A DNA stretch of 34,917 bases from Coriobacteriia bacterium. Its GTDB lineage: Bacteria; Actinomycetota; Coriobacteriia; Coriobacteriales; UBA8131. This document shows, one piece after another, positions 21,601 through 24,540 of this stretch. The stretch's first letter is position 1. Each line of letters starts with the position of its first letter. The notes below the pieces were generated by a model that saw only the letters and a program-made list of their open reading frames with translations, did not search any database and was not told where the DNA came from. Made by a program: the position numbers and the translations under genes. Where the stretch lies: the NCBI GenBank assembly GCA_009783245.1, contig WRHL01000011.1, positions 1-34,917 of the forward strand, in the 5' to 3' direction.

Positions 21601-22003
21601 CACCTATGACGAGGAGGCCATCGACTGGGCAAGCCTGTCAGCCATGACACCTGAGCGTCGCGCGGCCGTCCTGGCCCGCCTCGAGGAGGACCGTCAGGCA
21701 CAGCTCGACAGGCAGCGCGCACAGGAACGCAAGGAGCGGAGCTTCTACGTGAACGCACCGGCGCTCCTGATAGTGGCAGCAGCCTTTATCGAGGCGTTGA
21801 TCATCCTTCTGACCACGTCAGACTTCTATGCTCCACAGGTCATCACGGATAGCTATTCTGTCCCGCTGTCACTGATAGTGCTGGTGCAGCTGGCAGTCCC
21901 GATGATCGCAGCCATGCTGCGCAACCGTGGCAAGGGTAGCAGTGGTACCGGCACCGCCGGCACCACCCTCCCTCCGCAAGACGTTAGCGCCCCCACCGCC
22001 TAG
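3698..22003 (+). CDS. Giant secreted Ig-repeat surface protein (~6,101 aa)
   Basis: Predicted cell-surface adhesin or scaffold. The ATG at 3698 is preferred because AAGGAGAGG precedes it by about 8-10 nt; a TTG at 3653 in the same frame has its SD too close. Residues 1-46 look like a signal peptide (RILSVLVTISLIVMF... ending SSFA-D). An acidic Gly/Pro linker follows, then from about residue 127 to 700 an Asn/Gly-rich region resembling pectate-lyase-like beta-helix adhesin domains. From about 1,000 to 5,780 there are 16 units of roughly 300 residues. Each has an Ig-like DUF5011-type domain (signature G-x-Y-x-V-x-Y-x-V-x-D-S-D-G-N) plus two smaller related beta domains starting A-x-x-F-x-V. An InlB B-repeat lies at about 5,788-5,857 (WRVSFNGNGG...TVYAQW), then a Tyr/Pro/Val/Thr linker. 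Three membrane helices (about 5,940-5,962, 6,019-6,041, 6,055-6,075) enclose a charged cytoplasmic loop. No LPXTG motif was seen. Ligand unknown. Confidence 0.9.
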   Translation: MSSKKRVTSHKNQIRKPGIPKRILSVLVTISLIVMFPMTGLSSFADEIIAPPEGMVEYGGDEGEPTGDDPGEGGLGDLGETILGEPPGGFIDIFGLEGELELGEPPAAGPIEIMPLGGPIGGDNTRVTVDNWAELVAAVGNPVVVYIEFSTNIARTGGDTAGNDLPAINRSLTINGDGKTLDLRGSSTTIARKTFQLNNGAPAGSQFTLQNIDIIRPNGGTSQLISAFTTNTTANSNSNASGTGASWTVNLHNVDGNAAGPAPSGGIVTIPGGSVNVTGNLTWDNSPNSTGGDQAIINARYQTYDAAKVFIKGNNTGTTNGLVCAQHNDNSASNIRGSWIKVINGADVYIENTTRADTSTIIVGNYGVGSVAEIFVDNATLEVHGNESGYDYRGVISLWGESSAGGQGGGGINITNGGVLKAYDDNPSGGITILQRIESGQFNVSGEGSELYAISNTHTSGYAGTVRFYLVGNQELNISDKAKVTIIKRTPATGSNNGDCPAIRFGTGTGNSFTVTGGATVEIINDGGTGAASTTASSLNAKAAIAYAANNWSFEISGEKSSVKLYAAKGAAVAAGGQNNGSITLGKGAIFIAEGNINDTRDVAATNGIFTTGTNFTFSADEPLYYDFANMSPNSQVRVFSVGSGSSLSSKNSDLAVWGNGNNRDGSGNGGTNSSNNPISGNPARSWSLVTYTLSGTNMATLASPDTPYLSSVPRDPDGQINFGNQGMRPYRRISGNNATPAFQEIERLTNADKFVRVIGVVPEGLEEPRPLWDGEVFGRFEITHNGTTSLSQPGETVSLRDESIYTVETGVDNLEGVLRYTKPGGEFLYPGDKYELISAWRGVEDTYPVSPRVHVAIPEELPQYAATVEDVLPPVPAGITTPNNNKMWIGVTSEIKGTWTPNQALAEPHNPEPAVKIYAVVNSADNVITEGGSTVYGTLNGDGTWEYTVPASALSSLSEGDEVYFILEDANGNANPLVDTAIRDTTKLAAPYLTVSQPDLALTAKDAVIGLIEAREIAALGQNNPAQFEALKDLINAQATKSTETTLREIVEVSECDPYWDNVDYYDRDEFALAHPTGKIYTVKYQAVDDPTIYKYATVKVEPTETAYIDAHDFTMSVNNAITMMSKSQPARDAQLIAEAEAKARKLLTDTEWSSDNVEVISVSIPDPAMMTAGDYAVTFHVKDMPDAKEYKVTIIAHIIPGNVPVIEIDGPILVWIGDPAEPFISDTPSGNRPDGSILPSELTDAKYKEGVRAWDSFGSSFDITDRITYDASAVDLTKRGLYSVRYTVTNDDDNTATAYRVVSVGIVIWDDGYGLDATSFVKNIDAINASEAAILADSRAYAFKIDESDPSGFTSATARLVSPGLYGTGSPVGTYPVTLGVVGSTNTLVIDAVVVKKDKITDADNPVDNIRYTIAANDVTITVPEAAGFSGMDPDVQLKLINESVAEAWRLETRSTHLGSASYPLTSLDSAGVFVVSNNIPASGGSAGDSYTVTFGIKDVPSIRVQVTYLLFGTPPVITFLEEPLVIKFQDSASAHNLTDTEMKAEMTVIDAEDGDIRLTSKTTYTVNGSPTATINTGNVGVYKVVYTAIDSDGMDATATRAIVIDDGRFEIDKVNGVILGAKNFVAMSKDVNGSLGQVRNWSRAVAFEIDGTTINATEVVVTPFPPAGYTVPCPEGEYKFTWMVTGYPTTKTITGYITDADVIFPGGDNDQYAMTANHFQVNTADANAMMGPGLNAALIAKSEVKVIKLVDSADNAIPFVIATGGFGPTEADYPLAFGAWNTVKDSAVLTSPSTRVDPIGTVSDGNRPVITLSTPIEVWIGETAAPAGAITREQYEAVLGDMYGVTADDVEDGDLTDEVIVSFVPPTTAVDLNTPGIYKLKFDVQDSDFQWAISKYRVVVVNDGSYKVGNGRILYARSFVTRLTDVGANINNDILDKSQAKLFDGTYGNEIGLAGNISDIYPGSYGPSKGIHNITIEAHDSPSGTISKTIVGEVTDATVVGPDIPPPYGSVTWVFGTPAKQTVVEAETTAALGAAEVIEVLQASASKYLANGTRVSPPPAVKIFEDTDNYLTTFTTGTKAMGIYRFIISDVDEVTKINLTIQVGSGYDDLFISATPKPLAIDMPVAAGSIDGSGNLTHAKLMEGVVATDVKEIDTGNPTGDVRDLVTISIVDAETDAGVSYIPADKAGIYRVTYSYEDENYLTVSDTRAVFVNDGRYVYDSSYILKALNYVVPYSVANGSSTEILTLSEARAWDTNGQPRSASVNDNGGYTRMPGDYTAIVIQVQGYGTLQKTIQAKVLDDRSTAVPNTNSNGANGESTSVVAHNFRINVIDANAHAGKAITDPAAYRELFFTKSELAFYDRTALSFGTASVTRAMTSDGGFATSGALTQGQQFTITFACPEDPDASTTITVFIDNGQPPVITAPIRIIWVGEGPAPAGTIMPSDWTGSGGKIGVTVTDDYDMDIQSKLKIGSMSTGSFVEGDPLKMTEDMYNVWQDVSYSATDSDYNTTVETFKVMLTTFPLYGDYLPMGYSFVKLKGSVDTSNTTIMTDSYAKLWRVAATDPDPVDVTELLYVDTKGGYTDAVGDYTIHFESGTPQVGYTGHAVMDLTAKVVERDAIGDGFNTAGGIRYTVVASNGLVDLKDADLVRNGAGTAETLLVTAAGALAWQIPDSRLYFWGVTVVDNPIGTTGYEIKPNGVYPVTFAPVGQPHITVTVDITLSSGNYPVISFQQKPLVFNQTATSTPITTAMLKQYMTVTDVEDNALGIDLMPLTNVTVGAGGITLDQHNLGVWKVTYTVTDSDKNTTTAYRAVVITDGRYEWDEADDIIIGARDYVAKSGGSFQASEGEARSMSYAEAYTFIGDLIPSDQVTWTGRPTGYTATAAEGDYPITWQVDGRTKKKDIVAHITEAEVIDVGTKDSTYAIEASSFWVNQEDARDIQTAGQPGFIAAAKVKVTKLVPSAPDRDALLTSTAGFDPNVEATYYPITFRIDGIPATEQSVGIRGTVSQGKPPVIYAPTPLHVWIGPAADKPAGAITAAEYDDFYNVTADDEEDGDLTADVTVTGTVDLTTEGDYKLTYDVVDSDGNHPVKVTTRMVIVNEGTYEVGTDRYMRANSFVILLKDVASSPAARETQILLNSSAAVYNGETGEPISSTELFVEDDDGYGPIEKIFNVVIGADDTATTSIYKGIEVEVVDAEIHIEEPVYTMVGNNIEMELYEATAIQTAADRDKALIDAIGGRAFKALPNGTLDHLTVVINNDGGFTDAVGTYYVTLADSGNNISYAFRVRVGATELPWIVFDSMPLAYDFIEGSVDNLTRDDIMKDVTAWAKDITGATYDLTDRIIINPNASGVEVLPTIPWGEASVTQITYSVTGDNGFTTTESRALIVNDDSIIFDPNYILRGRSFIIEAKDVTGDLNELLLLKSGARAWKSDGTPATAIVADTGGFKAEQGDWNVRLGIAGYTALTRNITAKVTDGIPGNGDRYSILAYNFRINETDAAALQGLSGAAYDSVFITRAGAKSYLRTDPALPLGGTVAMTNDGGFKTSSFLHKGDAGYPSTYSITFWVDEDHSATCTITMSVDNGDPPVISAPTRIIWVGDGPAPAGMILPSEWYASGGKIGVSVWDDYDADVASTLKIGSMSTGSWVDGDPLKMTEDMYNVFQDVSYYAIDFDGNETIVTSKVMVTPQPLVGDYLLIGYSFVKLKGDVDTGDSAILFDTHAKLWRVAATDPVPVDATHLLYVDTKGGYADAVGEYTIHLESLTPEPGYEGHVARDFTAKVVERDAIGDGFNASGGTRYTVVASNGMVSWDDRFLVTGTGTEATSRLVAAAGALAWQIPDASLNNWGVVLVDNPIGTTSPYEPNGVYPVTFAPAGQPHITVTVDITLSSGNYPVISFQQKPLVFNQTATSTPITTAMLKQYMTVTDVEDNALGIDLMPLTNVTVGAGGITLDQHNLGVWKVTYTVTDTHNNTTTAYRAVVITDGRYEWDEADDIIIGARDYVAKSGGSFQASEGEARSMSYAEAFTFIGDLIPSDQVTWTGRPTGYTATAAEGDYPITWQVDGRTKKKDIVAHITEAEVIDVGTKDSTYAIEASSFWVNQEDARDIQTAGQPGFIAAAKVKVTKLVPSAPDRDALLTSTAGFDPNVEATYYPITFRIDGIPATEQSVGIRGTVSQGKPPVIYAPTPLHVWIGPAADKPAGAITAAEYDDFYNVTADDEEDGDLTADVTVTGTVDLTTEGDYKLTYDVVDSDGNHPVKVTTRMVIVNEGTYEVGTDRYMRANSFVILLKDVASSPAARETQILLNSSAAVYNGETGEPISSTELFVEDDDGYGPIEKIFNVVIGADDTATTSIYKGIEVEVVDAEIHIEEPVYTMVGNNIEMELYEATAIQTAADRDKALIDAIGGRAFKALPNGTLDHLTVVINNDGGFTDAVGTYYVTLADSGNNISYAFRVRVGATELPWIVFDSMPLAYDFIEGSVDNLTRDDIMKDVTAWAKDITGATYDLTDRIIINPNASGVEVLPTIPWGEASVTQITYSVTGDNGFTTTESRALIVNDDSIIFDPNYILRGRSFSINVADVTGDLNELLLIESGARAWKSDGTPATAIVADTGGFKAEKGNWNVRLGIATYTALTRNITARVTDATVGNGERYSIEAYDFRINEADAAALQAKIGAAYNAEFITRAGAVSFLRTEPSYPLGGTVAMTNDGGFKTSSFLREGEAGYPSTFSITFWVDEDHSATCTITMTVSQGNHPWIKVPALKSVAIGSVFGDEQYMEGVTYGDVEDDIALLLVTFTRTVNTAVRGIYEVIYTVTDTEGNSASAKSYVLVGYEVDGDYGVTAENFVTTVKNIQDAASLDALILSRSHAAAVHVVRDADDNVIGIEDWPPVVKDNAGLTDAVGSYAPIKIGVAEQPLPIVSITARVIAKDVISNEPDDDGDVNDENTDDPTDTNRYIVAANNVTISWVEAGELEGKSDGVTNARLIALAEAEAMRISSTGTFSGFTVAVSANGIVQDAGDYDVTFIPLGIGGVSVTVTFTVSDHPLPVIGITGPLRIPQTTYSTTVSRTQLLTGVTVTDPACPTLSTADLVITDKTGVAPVINTARAGVTRVTYTIEDLVIKNPDGTPATVSASRVVIINDGRFIEDDDNELLIGAKNFVVSVDDLTFTGSLDDALRLSWAEAYNYDGDEMDIELIGSLPAGFAAKDIGVYSFTFGIVGYTSPVITITGEIVDADVIDEGDDPYNSKYTLIASNFTMDVVDAAAITGDAGLIAAAGARVIKVVAGAPDASVVVHDNGGFTALKGVYPITFGISGYTQAQRSATIEATLTDDTPPTISFSSPLKLALNSTWDRTAAMFEVIAFDLGDGDITSLVTYFDKDPANPVDTSKDGSRYTVVYTVTDSDGNTVEKERSVVVGDRFIFGEYVYMEASSFVILLSDVPANATAIRPHLIAMTDAHVYDNETGAELPQSLLSITSTGGYSRTEGEYDIIVAAKDGPTATISKSVKGRVVDADVIDDEPLDPDDPSGSKVYVYGKNITLRIAEAAALTSDADLLKALKAGAFLTDVNDPKGNLTAQSVIITDKGGFKATPGVYKVKVADVESLCEIELTITVTNGNAPVITPQKPVIVPISDRGGTLTDAQKKGEATAFDIEDGNLTSKIEVIGSVPANVAGVYQVTLKVTDSDGNEVQEKVAVVVDDGNFVYGDEYILYAKDFTIDAADVDNARKTTQILAQTGAYAFKNDGTAARVAVSDIGGYQDKAGVYRPRVYVVELPALTNQVAATVTTPAVMWRVSFNGNGGYLTGPSGIYVAEPSTTIGYLPSSPVRTGYEFLYWSTSPTGGAQFTPDYPVTRNMTVYAQWSKIPDPVPPVTNVYPPNVTVYPPNVYTSSPGVTVTTPPANTYVTVEAPATPTTPPAEEPKPLEIPEDEAPKGITEGPTTHWSLFNVIAVIVSLLLALLFLLRFFMDRRKDDTYDEEAIDWASLSAMTPERRAAVLARLEEDRQAQLDRQRAQERKERSFYVNAPALLIVAAAFIEALIILLTTSDFYAPQVITDSYSVPLSLIVLVQLAVPMIAAMLRNRGKGSSGTGTAGTTLPPQDVSAPTA
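10961..14458 (+). repeat. Large in-gene tandem duplication, unit 1
   Basis: Four Ig-type units (signatures near residues 2497, 2792, 3075 and 3367). The block is repeated immediately downstream with an offset of 3,495-3,498 bp. By eye, 12280-13869 is base-for-base identical to 15775-17364, while the outer parts have diverged at many positions. Confidence 0.85.
14459..17953 (+). repeat. Large in-gene tandem duplication, unit 2
   Basis: Second copy of the four-unit block (signatures near residues 3663, 3957, 4240 and 4532). It differs from unit 1 mainly in its first third and in the last about 580 bp. A further partial echo of the unit boundary (the GGTVAMTNDGGFKTSSFL segment) lies at its end. 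Confidence 0.85.
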
Positions 22004-22065
22004 CCTAGGTTAGACCCTGGCCAGACGGGAAACATGCAAGCACAAGCATGCGGGCTAACGAACTA

Positions 22066-22105
22066 CTGGGCACCCACTCCCCCTGTGGGTGCCCAGCTTC
22101 TTTTC
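22066..22105 (+). terminator. Rho-independent terminator of giant gene
   Basis: A perfect 11-bp GC-rich stem (CTGGGCACCCA and its complement, loop 9 nt) is followed by CTTCTTTTCT, 63 bp after the stop codon of the giant gene. Confidence 0.85.
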
Positions 22106-22115
22106 TACAACTGTG

Positions 22116-22168
22116 CAAACGTGGTACAAAATGGGACAGTTGGTACCGTCCCTTTTGTCCCACATTTG
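22116..22168. repeat. Palindromic core element with variant arms
   Basis: Imperfect arms of about 22 bp (GCAAACGTGGTACAAAATGG... against CCGTCCCTTTTGTCCCACAT...) share the GGGAC/GTCCC core of the family, with an extended centre AGTTGGTACC. It lies between the terminator and the lipoprotein promoter. Confidence 0.6.
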
Positions 22169-22186
22169 TTCAATGAGTAGGGTGCA

Positions 22187-22207
22187 AGCGGTTACCACCG
22201 CTATACT
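22187..22207 (+). promoter_or_regulatory. Lipoprotein 1 promoter with inverted repeat
   Basis: The inverted repeat AGCGGT-TACC-ACCGCT abuts a TATACT -10 (22202-22207). The surrounding motif GAGTAGG...AGCGGTTA...CGCTATACTTATCGT is conserved in front of the paralogous lipoprotein gene at 23987. It is a likely promoter with a possible operator; no consensus -35 is seen. Confidence 0.6.
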
Positions 22208-22257
22208 TATCGTAATGGCCTGATTATCATCGAAACATGAATTGAGAGGTTGGGGAT

Positions 22258-22767
22258 ATGAGAAAAAGAGCGATTGCCCTTGTTATGGCTATAGTGATGG
22301 TCTTTGGTACGGCCGGTGTGCTGGCAGCCTGCGGCAAGAGCAATGGACAGGCGCCCCCGCAACCATCCGCCGTAAAGGAGATCAAGACCGGCAAGCAGGT
22401 CTCAGGAAACGTGACTTTCACCAACTACTCGGTGATCATCACCGCGGAGACCGACTGGGCAGCCATGTCGGAAAGCGACAAGCAGAAGGTCATAGACTAC
22501 GCATTCTCAGAGGTCTATAGGCTGAACGCGGAAAACGATGTGAGGAACTACAACGTCATTGGCACCACCGAGACGGGTGAGGGCCTGTTCATCCTGGACC
22601 ACGACAACCACAATGTGGTTATCTATGCCAACGGCTCAAAGGCTGGCACGCTGGAGATCCCTGAGAATAAGGCCAAAGCGGCCACCACGCCTGCCACCAC
22701 ACCTGCCACCACCACTCCCGAGCCCGAGGATCAGGGCGCGGACGACGGCGAGGGCGAAGACGGGTAA
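22258..22767 (+). CDS. Small secreted lipoprotein, copy 1
   Basis: 169-aa predicted lipoprotein. A lipoprotein signal peptide (MRKRAIALVMAIVMVFGTAG) ends in the lipobox VLAAC, with Cys25 as the expected acylated residue. The mature protein has one domain of about 100 residues (about 36-135; conserved blocks SGNVTFTNYSVIIT, DWAAMSESDKQKVIDYAF and AGTLEIPEN). A Thr/Pro-rich, then acidic Glu/Asp/Gly tail follows. I do not recognise the domain. The protein is highly similar to the product of 23987-24493. It lies 254 bp downstream of the giant gene, behind that gene's terminator and with its own promoter, so it is probably a separately transcribed partner of the surface locus. GGGGA lies a few bases before the ATG. 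Confidence 0.85.
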   Translation: MRKRAIALVMAIVMVFGTAGVLAACGKSNGQAPPQPSAVKEIKTGKQVSGNVTFTNYSVIITAETDWAAMSESDKQKVIDYAFSEVYRLNAENDVRNYNVIGTTETGEGLFILDHDNHNVVIYANGSKAGTLEIPENKAKAATTPATTPATTTPEPEDQGADDGEGEDG

Positions 22768-22825
22768 GAAGAGCAGGCAAGGAAAAGTGGCAGCTTTACT
22801 GTCAGCCACGCCTTGCATCCTCTTC
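22768..22825 (+). terminator. Hairpin after lipoprotein 1
   Basis: Outer near-complementary arms GAAGAGCAGGCAAGG and CCTTGCATCCTCTTC surround an inner GTGGC/GCCAC pair, right after the stop codon. T-rich sequence (TGCTCTTTTC) comes shortly after. It is either a terminator or part of the adjoining repeat mosaic. Confidence 0.45.
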
Positions 22826-22842
22826 ATTGCTGCTCTTTTCCC

Positions 22843-23095
22843 TCATAGCGCCCACGGCAGCTTACGCCGACAACCCCTGTGGTTCCAACCCGCTGGGCTA
22901 GGCCCTCCTGAATCAAGTTCAGGACAGGCTTGTCAAGCCCGGGGTGACAATATGACAAAAGGGACGGTCCCTTTTGTCATACTCATAGTGCCCACGGCAG
23001 GAATAGACGACAGCCTTGCTAGTGCTACAACCGCTGGGCTAGGCCCTCCTGAATCAAGTTCAGGACAGGCTTGTCGAACCCGGAGGGACAGGGCT
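22843..23095. repeat. Mosaic of REP-like interspersed repeats, second block
   Basis: Two copies (about 22843-22906 and 22982-23049) of the roughly 65-bp repeat also found at about 1664. Each starts CTCATAG-GCCCACGGCAG and ends CGCTGGGCTAGGCCCTC. Each is followed by the inverted-repeat module CCTGAATCAAGTTCAGG and then ACAGGCTTGTC. The palindromic core element is sandwiched between the two copies. No gene is supported from 22768 to 23986 apart from the remnant described separately. Confidence 0.65.
22951..22981. repeat. Perfect palindromic core element
   Basis: Two perfect 15-bp arms, TATGACAAAAGGGAC and its complement, separated by a single G. This is the best-preserved copy of the element in the window. 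Confidence 0.85.
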
Positions 23096-23240
23096 TTTTG
23101 CCTCACTTGTGGATGTTATAACGGCGTCTGGGTGGAAGCATTGCCTTCCAAAACAAGCGATGTGTGTGACACGATTCTTAAATTCTCAGTATCATTAAAA
23201 AATATGAGAAATTTCCAAGATTACAACACAATTCAGAAAA

Positions 23241-23727
23241 TATGGTATAGAATTGGTCGCAAAATGTGGGAGAGCGAAAAGAAGAACATATAGATGCAGA
23301 GACGGGCAAATACAGGGGGCAATTATTAGTTAAAAAATTTAGCATAATAGGTACTGACAAGTATCAAAACGATTCCTTGAGAATCACGAGGGGGCTGTGA
23401 GAACAAGGGCTGATGAGGAAAAGAAAACCATTTCCAACAATTGCATAGAAGACCTTACGTGGTGACACGCAGGGTTCTGCTGTGCAGAATGGGGCATGTC
23501 GGGGAGGACCGGGGAGGAAGGTTTTGGAGTACAGAAAGCTTGGCAATGATGGATCAGGGGCTCAGTCTTACTGCGGGCATTCTTGTATAAAGGGGCCTAC
23601 AGGAAGTACGGGGCTACTGAAGCAAAACTAGCGTCTGCTCAGTCTGATGCAAGTTATCTATCCAGGTAAACGCCACATACAGGAACCGCATAGGGCACCA
23701 AGCGCATGGCCGCAGCTGATGCTGGGT
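23241..23727 (+). other. Conserved leader / ncRNA candidate, copy B
   Basis: Collinear homologue of 2235-2727: the same 17-mer start, the same middle block at 23373-23414, and about 170 nt of strong similarity at the end. It lacks the 64-bp tandem pair. Here it is not followed by a full gene but, about 105 bp later, by a strong hairpin that matches the terminator of the giant gene. The arrangement fits either a stand-alone RNA of about 600 nt or the leader left over after loss of a downstream surface gene. Confidence 0.5.
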
Positions 23728-23742
23728 CATGTCTCCATATAG
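23647..23742 (+). pseudogene. Possible 5' remnant of a second membrane-protein gene
   Basis: A 31-codon frame starts at the position homologous to the ATG of the 2653 gene. Its first 25 codons align with that gene without gaps (both begin MQ, with shared P-x-K, H, SAW-x-QLM), at about 65% nucleotide identity by hand count. Similarity then stops and the frame ends at TAG. This could be a truncated gene start or merely part of a conserved RNA; confidence is low. Confidence 0.3.
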
Positions 23743-23831
23743 AGGGAAGTAACAGGGATCCAGCGAAAACGTTTCAATGACAAGCAGGAAGGAAAGACCT
23801 GCATGAGAGCATGAGAGCTGGAGAGGTCGAC

Positions 23832-23878
23832 AACTGGGCACCCATCCTTCACCCCCCCGTGGGTGCCCAGTTCTCATC
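23832..23878 (+). terminator. Orphan terminator-like hairpin
   Basis: A perfect 13-bp stem (AACTGGGCACCCA and its complement, 15-nt loop) is followed by CTCATCT. It is the homologue of the giant-gene terminator at 22066, but no intact gene lies upstream on this strand. Confidence 0.65.
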
Positions 23879-23916
23879 TACAGCGTCGTAACCTTTCCAG
23901 AAACGAGTAGGACGCG

Positions 23917-23937
23917 AGCGGTTATAGTCGCTATACT
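23917..23937 (+). promoter_or_regulatory. Lipoprotein 2 promoter
   Basis: AGCGGTTATAGTCGCT abuts a TATACT -10 at 23932-23937, matching the motif upstream of lipoprotein 1. The inverted repeat is less perfect here. Confidence 0.55.
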
Positions 23938-23986
23938 TATCGTGAATGCTCTTTTATGGCAAAACATGAATTGTGAGGGAGGGGAT

Positions 23987-24493
23987 ATGAAGAAGAGGAT
24001 TCTTGCCCTTGTTATGGTTCTGATATTGGCCCTGGGCGCGGCTGGCGTGCTTGTGGCCTGCGGTGACACCAACGGGCTGCCGCCCGCGAAGCCCGCTGCT
24101 GTGAAGGAGATCAAGACCGGCAAGCAGAAATCTGGCAATGTGACCTTTACTAATTACTCGGTGATCATCACCGCTGACACCGACTGGGCAGCCATGTCGG
24201 AAAGCGACAAGCAGAAGGTCATAGATTACGCCTTCTTTGAGGTTTATAGGATGAGCGCGGAAAACGACGTGAGGTACTACAACGTCTTGGGCACAAGCGA
24301 GGACGGTAATGTCCTGTTCATGTACGACCGCGATAATAACAACGTCATTATCTATAGCAACGGCCAGAAGGCCGGAACACTGGAGATACCTGAGAACAAG
24401 AACAAAGCGGCCACCACACCTGCCACCACCACTCCCGAGCCCGAAGACCAGGGTGTGGACACCGGTGACGGCCAGGGTGAAGGCGAGGAGTAA
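23987..24493 (+). CDS. Small secreted lipoprotein, copy 2
   Basis: 168-aa paralogue of the product of 22258-22767, aligned almost without gaps until a shorter Thr/Pro tail. The signal peptide ends in the lipobox VLVAC with Cys25 as the expected lipidated residue. The domain at about 36-135 keeps the blocks SGNVTFTNYSVIITA and DWAAMSESDKQKVIDYAF. The tail is acidic (PEPEDQGVDTGDGQGEGEE). The ATG at 23987 is chosen because GGGAGGGG lies just upstream; an in-frame ATG at 23942 would add 15 residues before the signal peptide. Function unknown. The duplication with its own copy of the promoter points to a tandem duplication of the 3' end of the surface locus. Confidence 0.85.
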   Translation: MKKRILALVMVLILALGAAGVLVACGDTNGLPPAKPAAVKEIKTGKQKSGNVTFTNYSVIITADTDWAAMSESDKQKVIDYAFFEVYRMSAENDVRYYNVLGTSEDGNVLFMYDRDNNNVIIYSNGQKAGTLEIPENKNKAATTPATTTPEPEDQGVDTGDGQGEGEE

Positions 24494-24540
24494 AGCGTCG
24501 CATGCACCGTTTGCGCCGCTTGCGTTGTCTCTAATGGTAA

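Noticed and set aside
21280-22003. LPXTG-type sorting signal at the end of the giant protein
   Set aside because: No LPXTG-like motif precedes the hydrophobic region, and three helices rather than one are present.
22559-23293. Plus-strand 244-codon frame overlapping lipoprotein 1 and the repeat mosaic
   Set aside because: It runs out of frame through a clear lipoprotein gene and then through repeats; composition is low-complexity Pro/Arg, typical of a shadow frame.
2653-23742. Idea that the flanking direct repeats are insertion-sequence ends of a composite transposon
   Set aside because: No transposase, no terminal inverted repeats and no target-site duplication were found; tandem duplication explains the layout better.
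23614-23877. Minus-strand 87-codon frame across the leader B end and terminator
   Set aside because: It reads through a perfect terminator hairpin and has no SD or recognisable domain.
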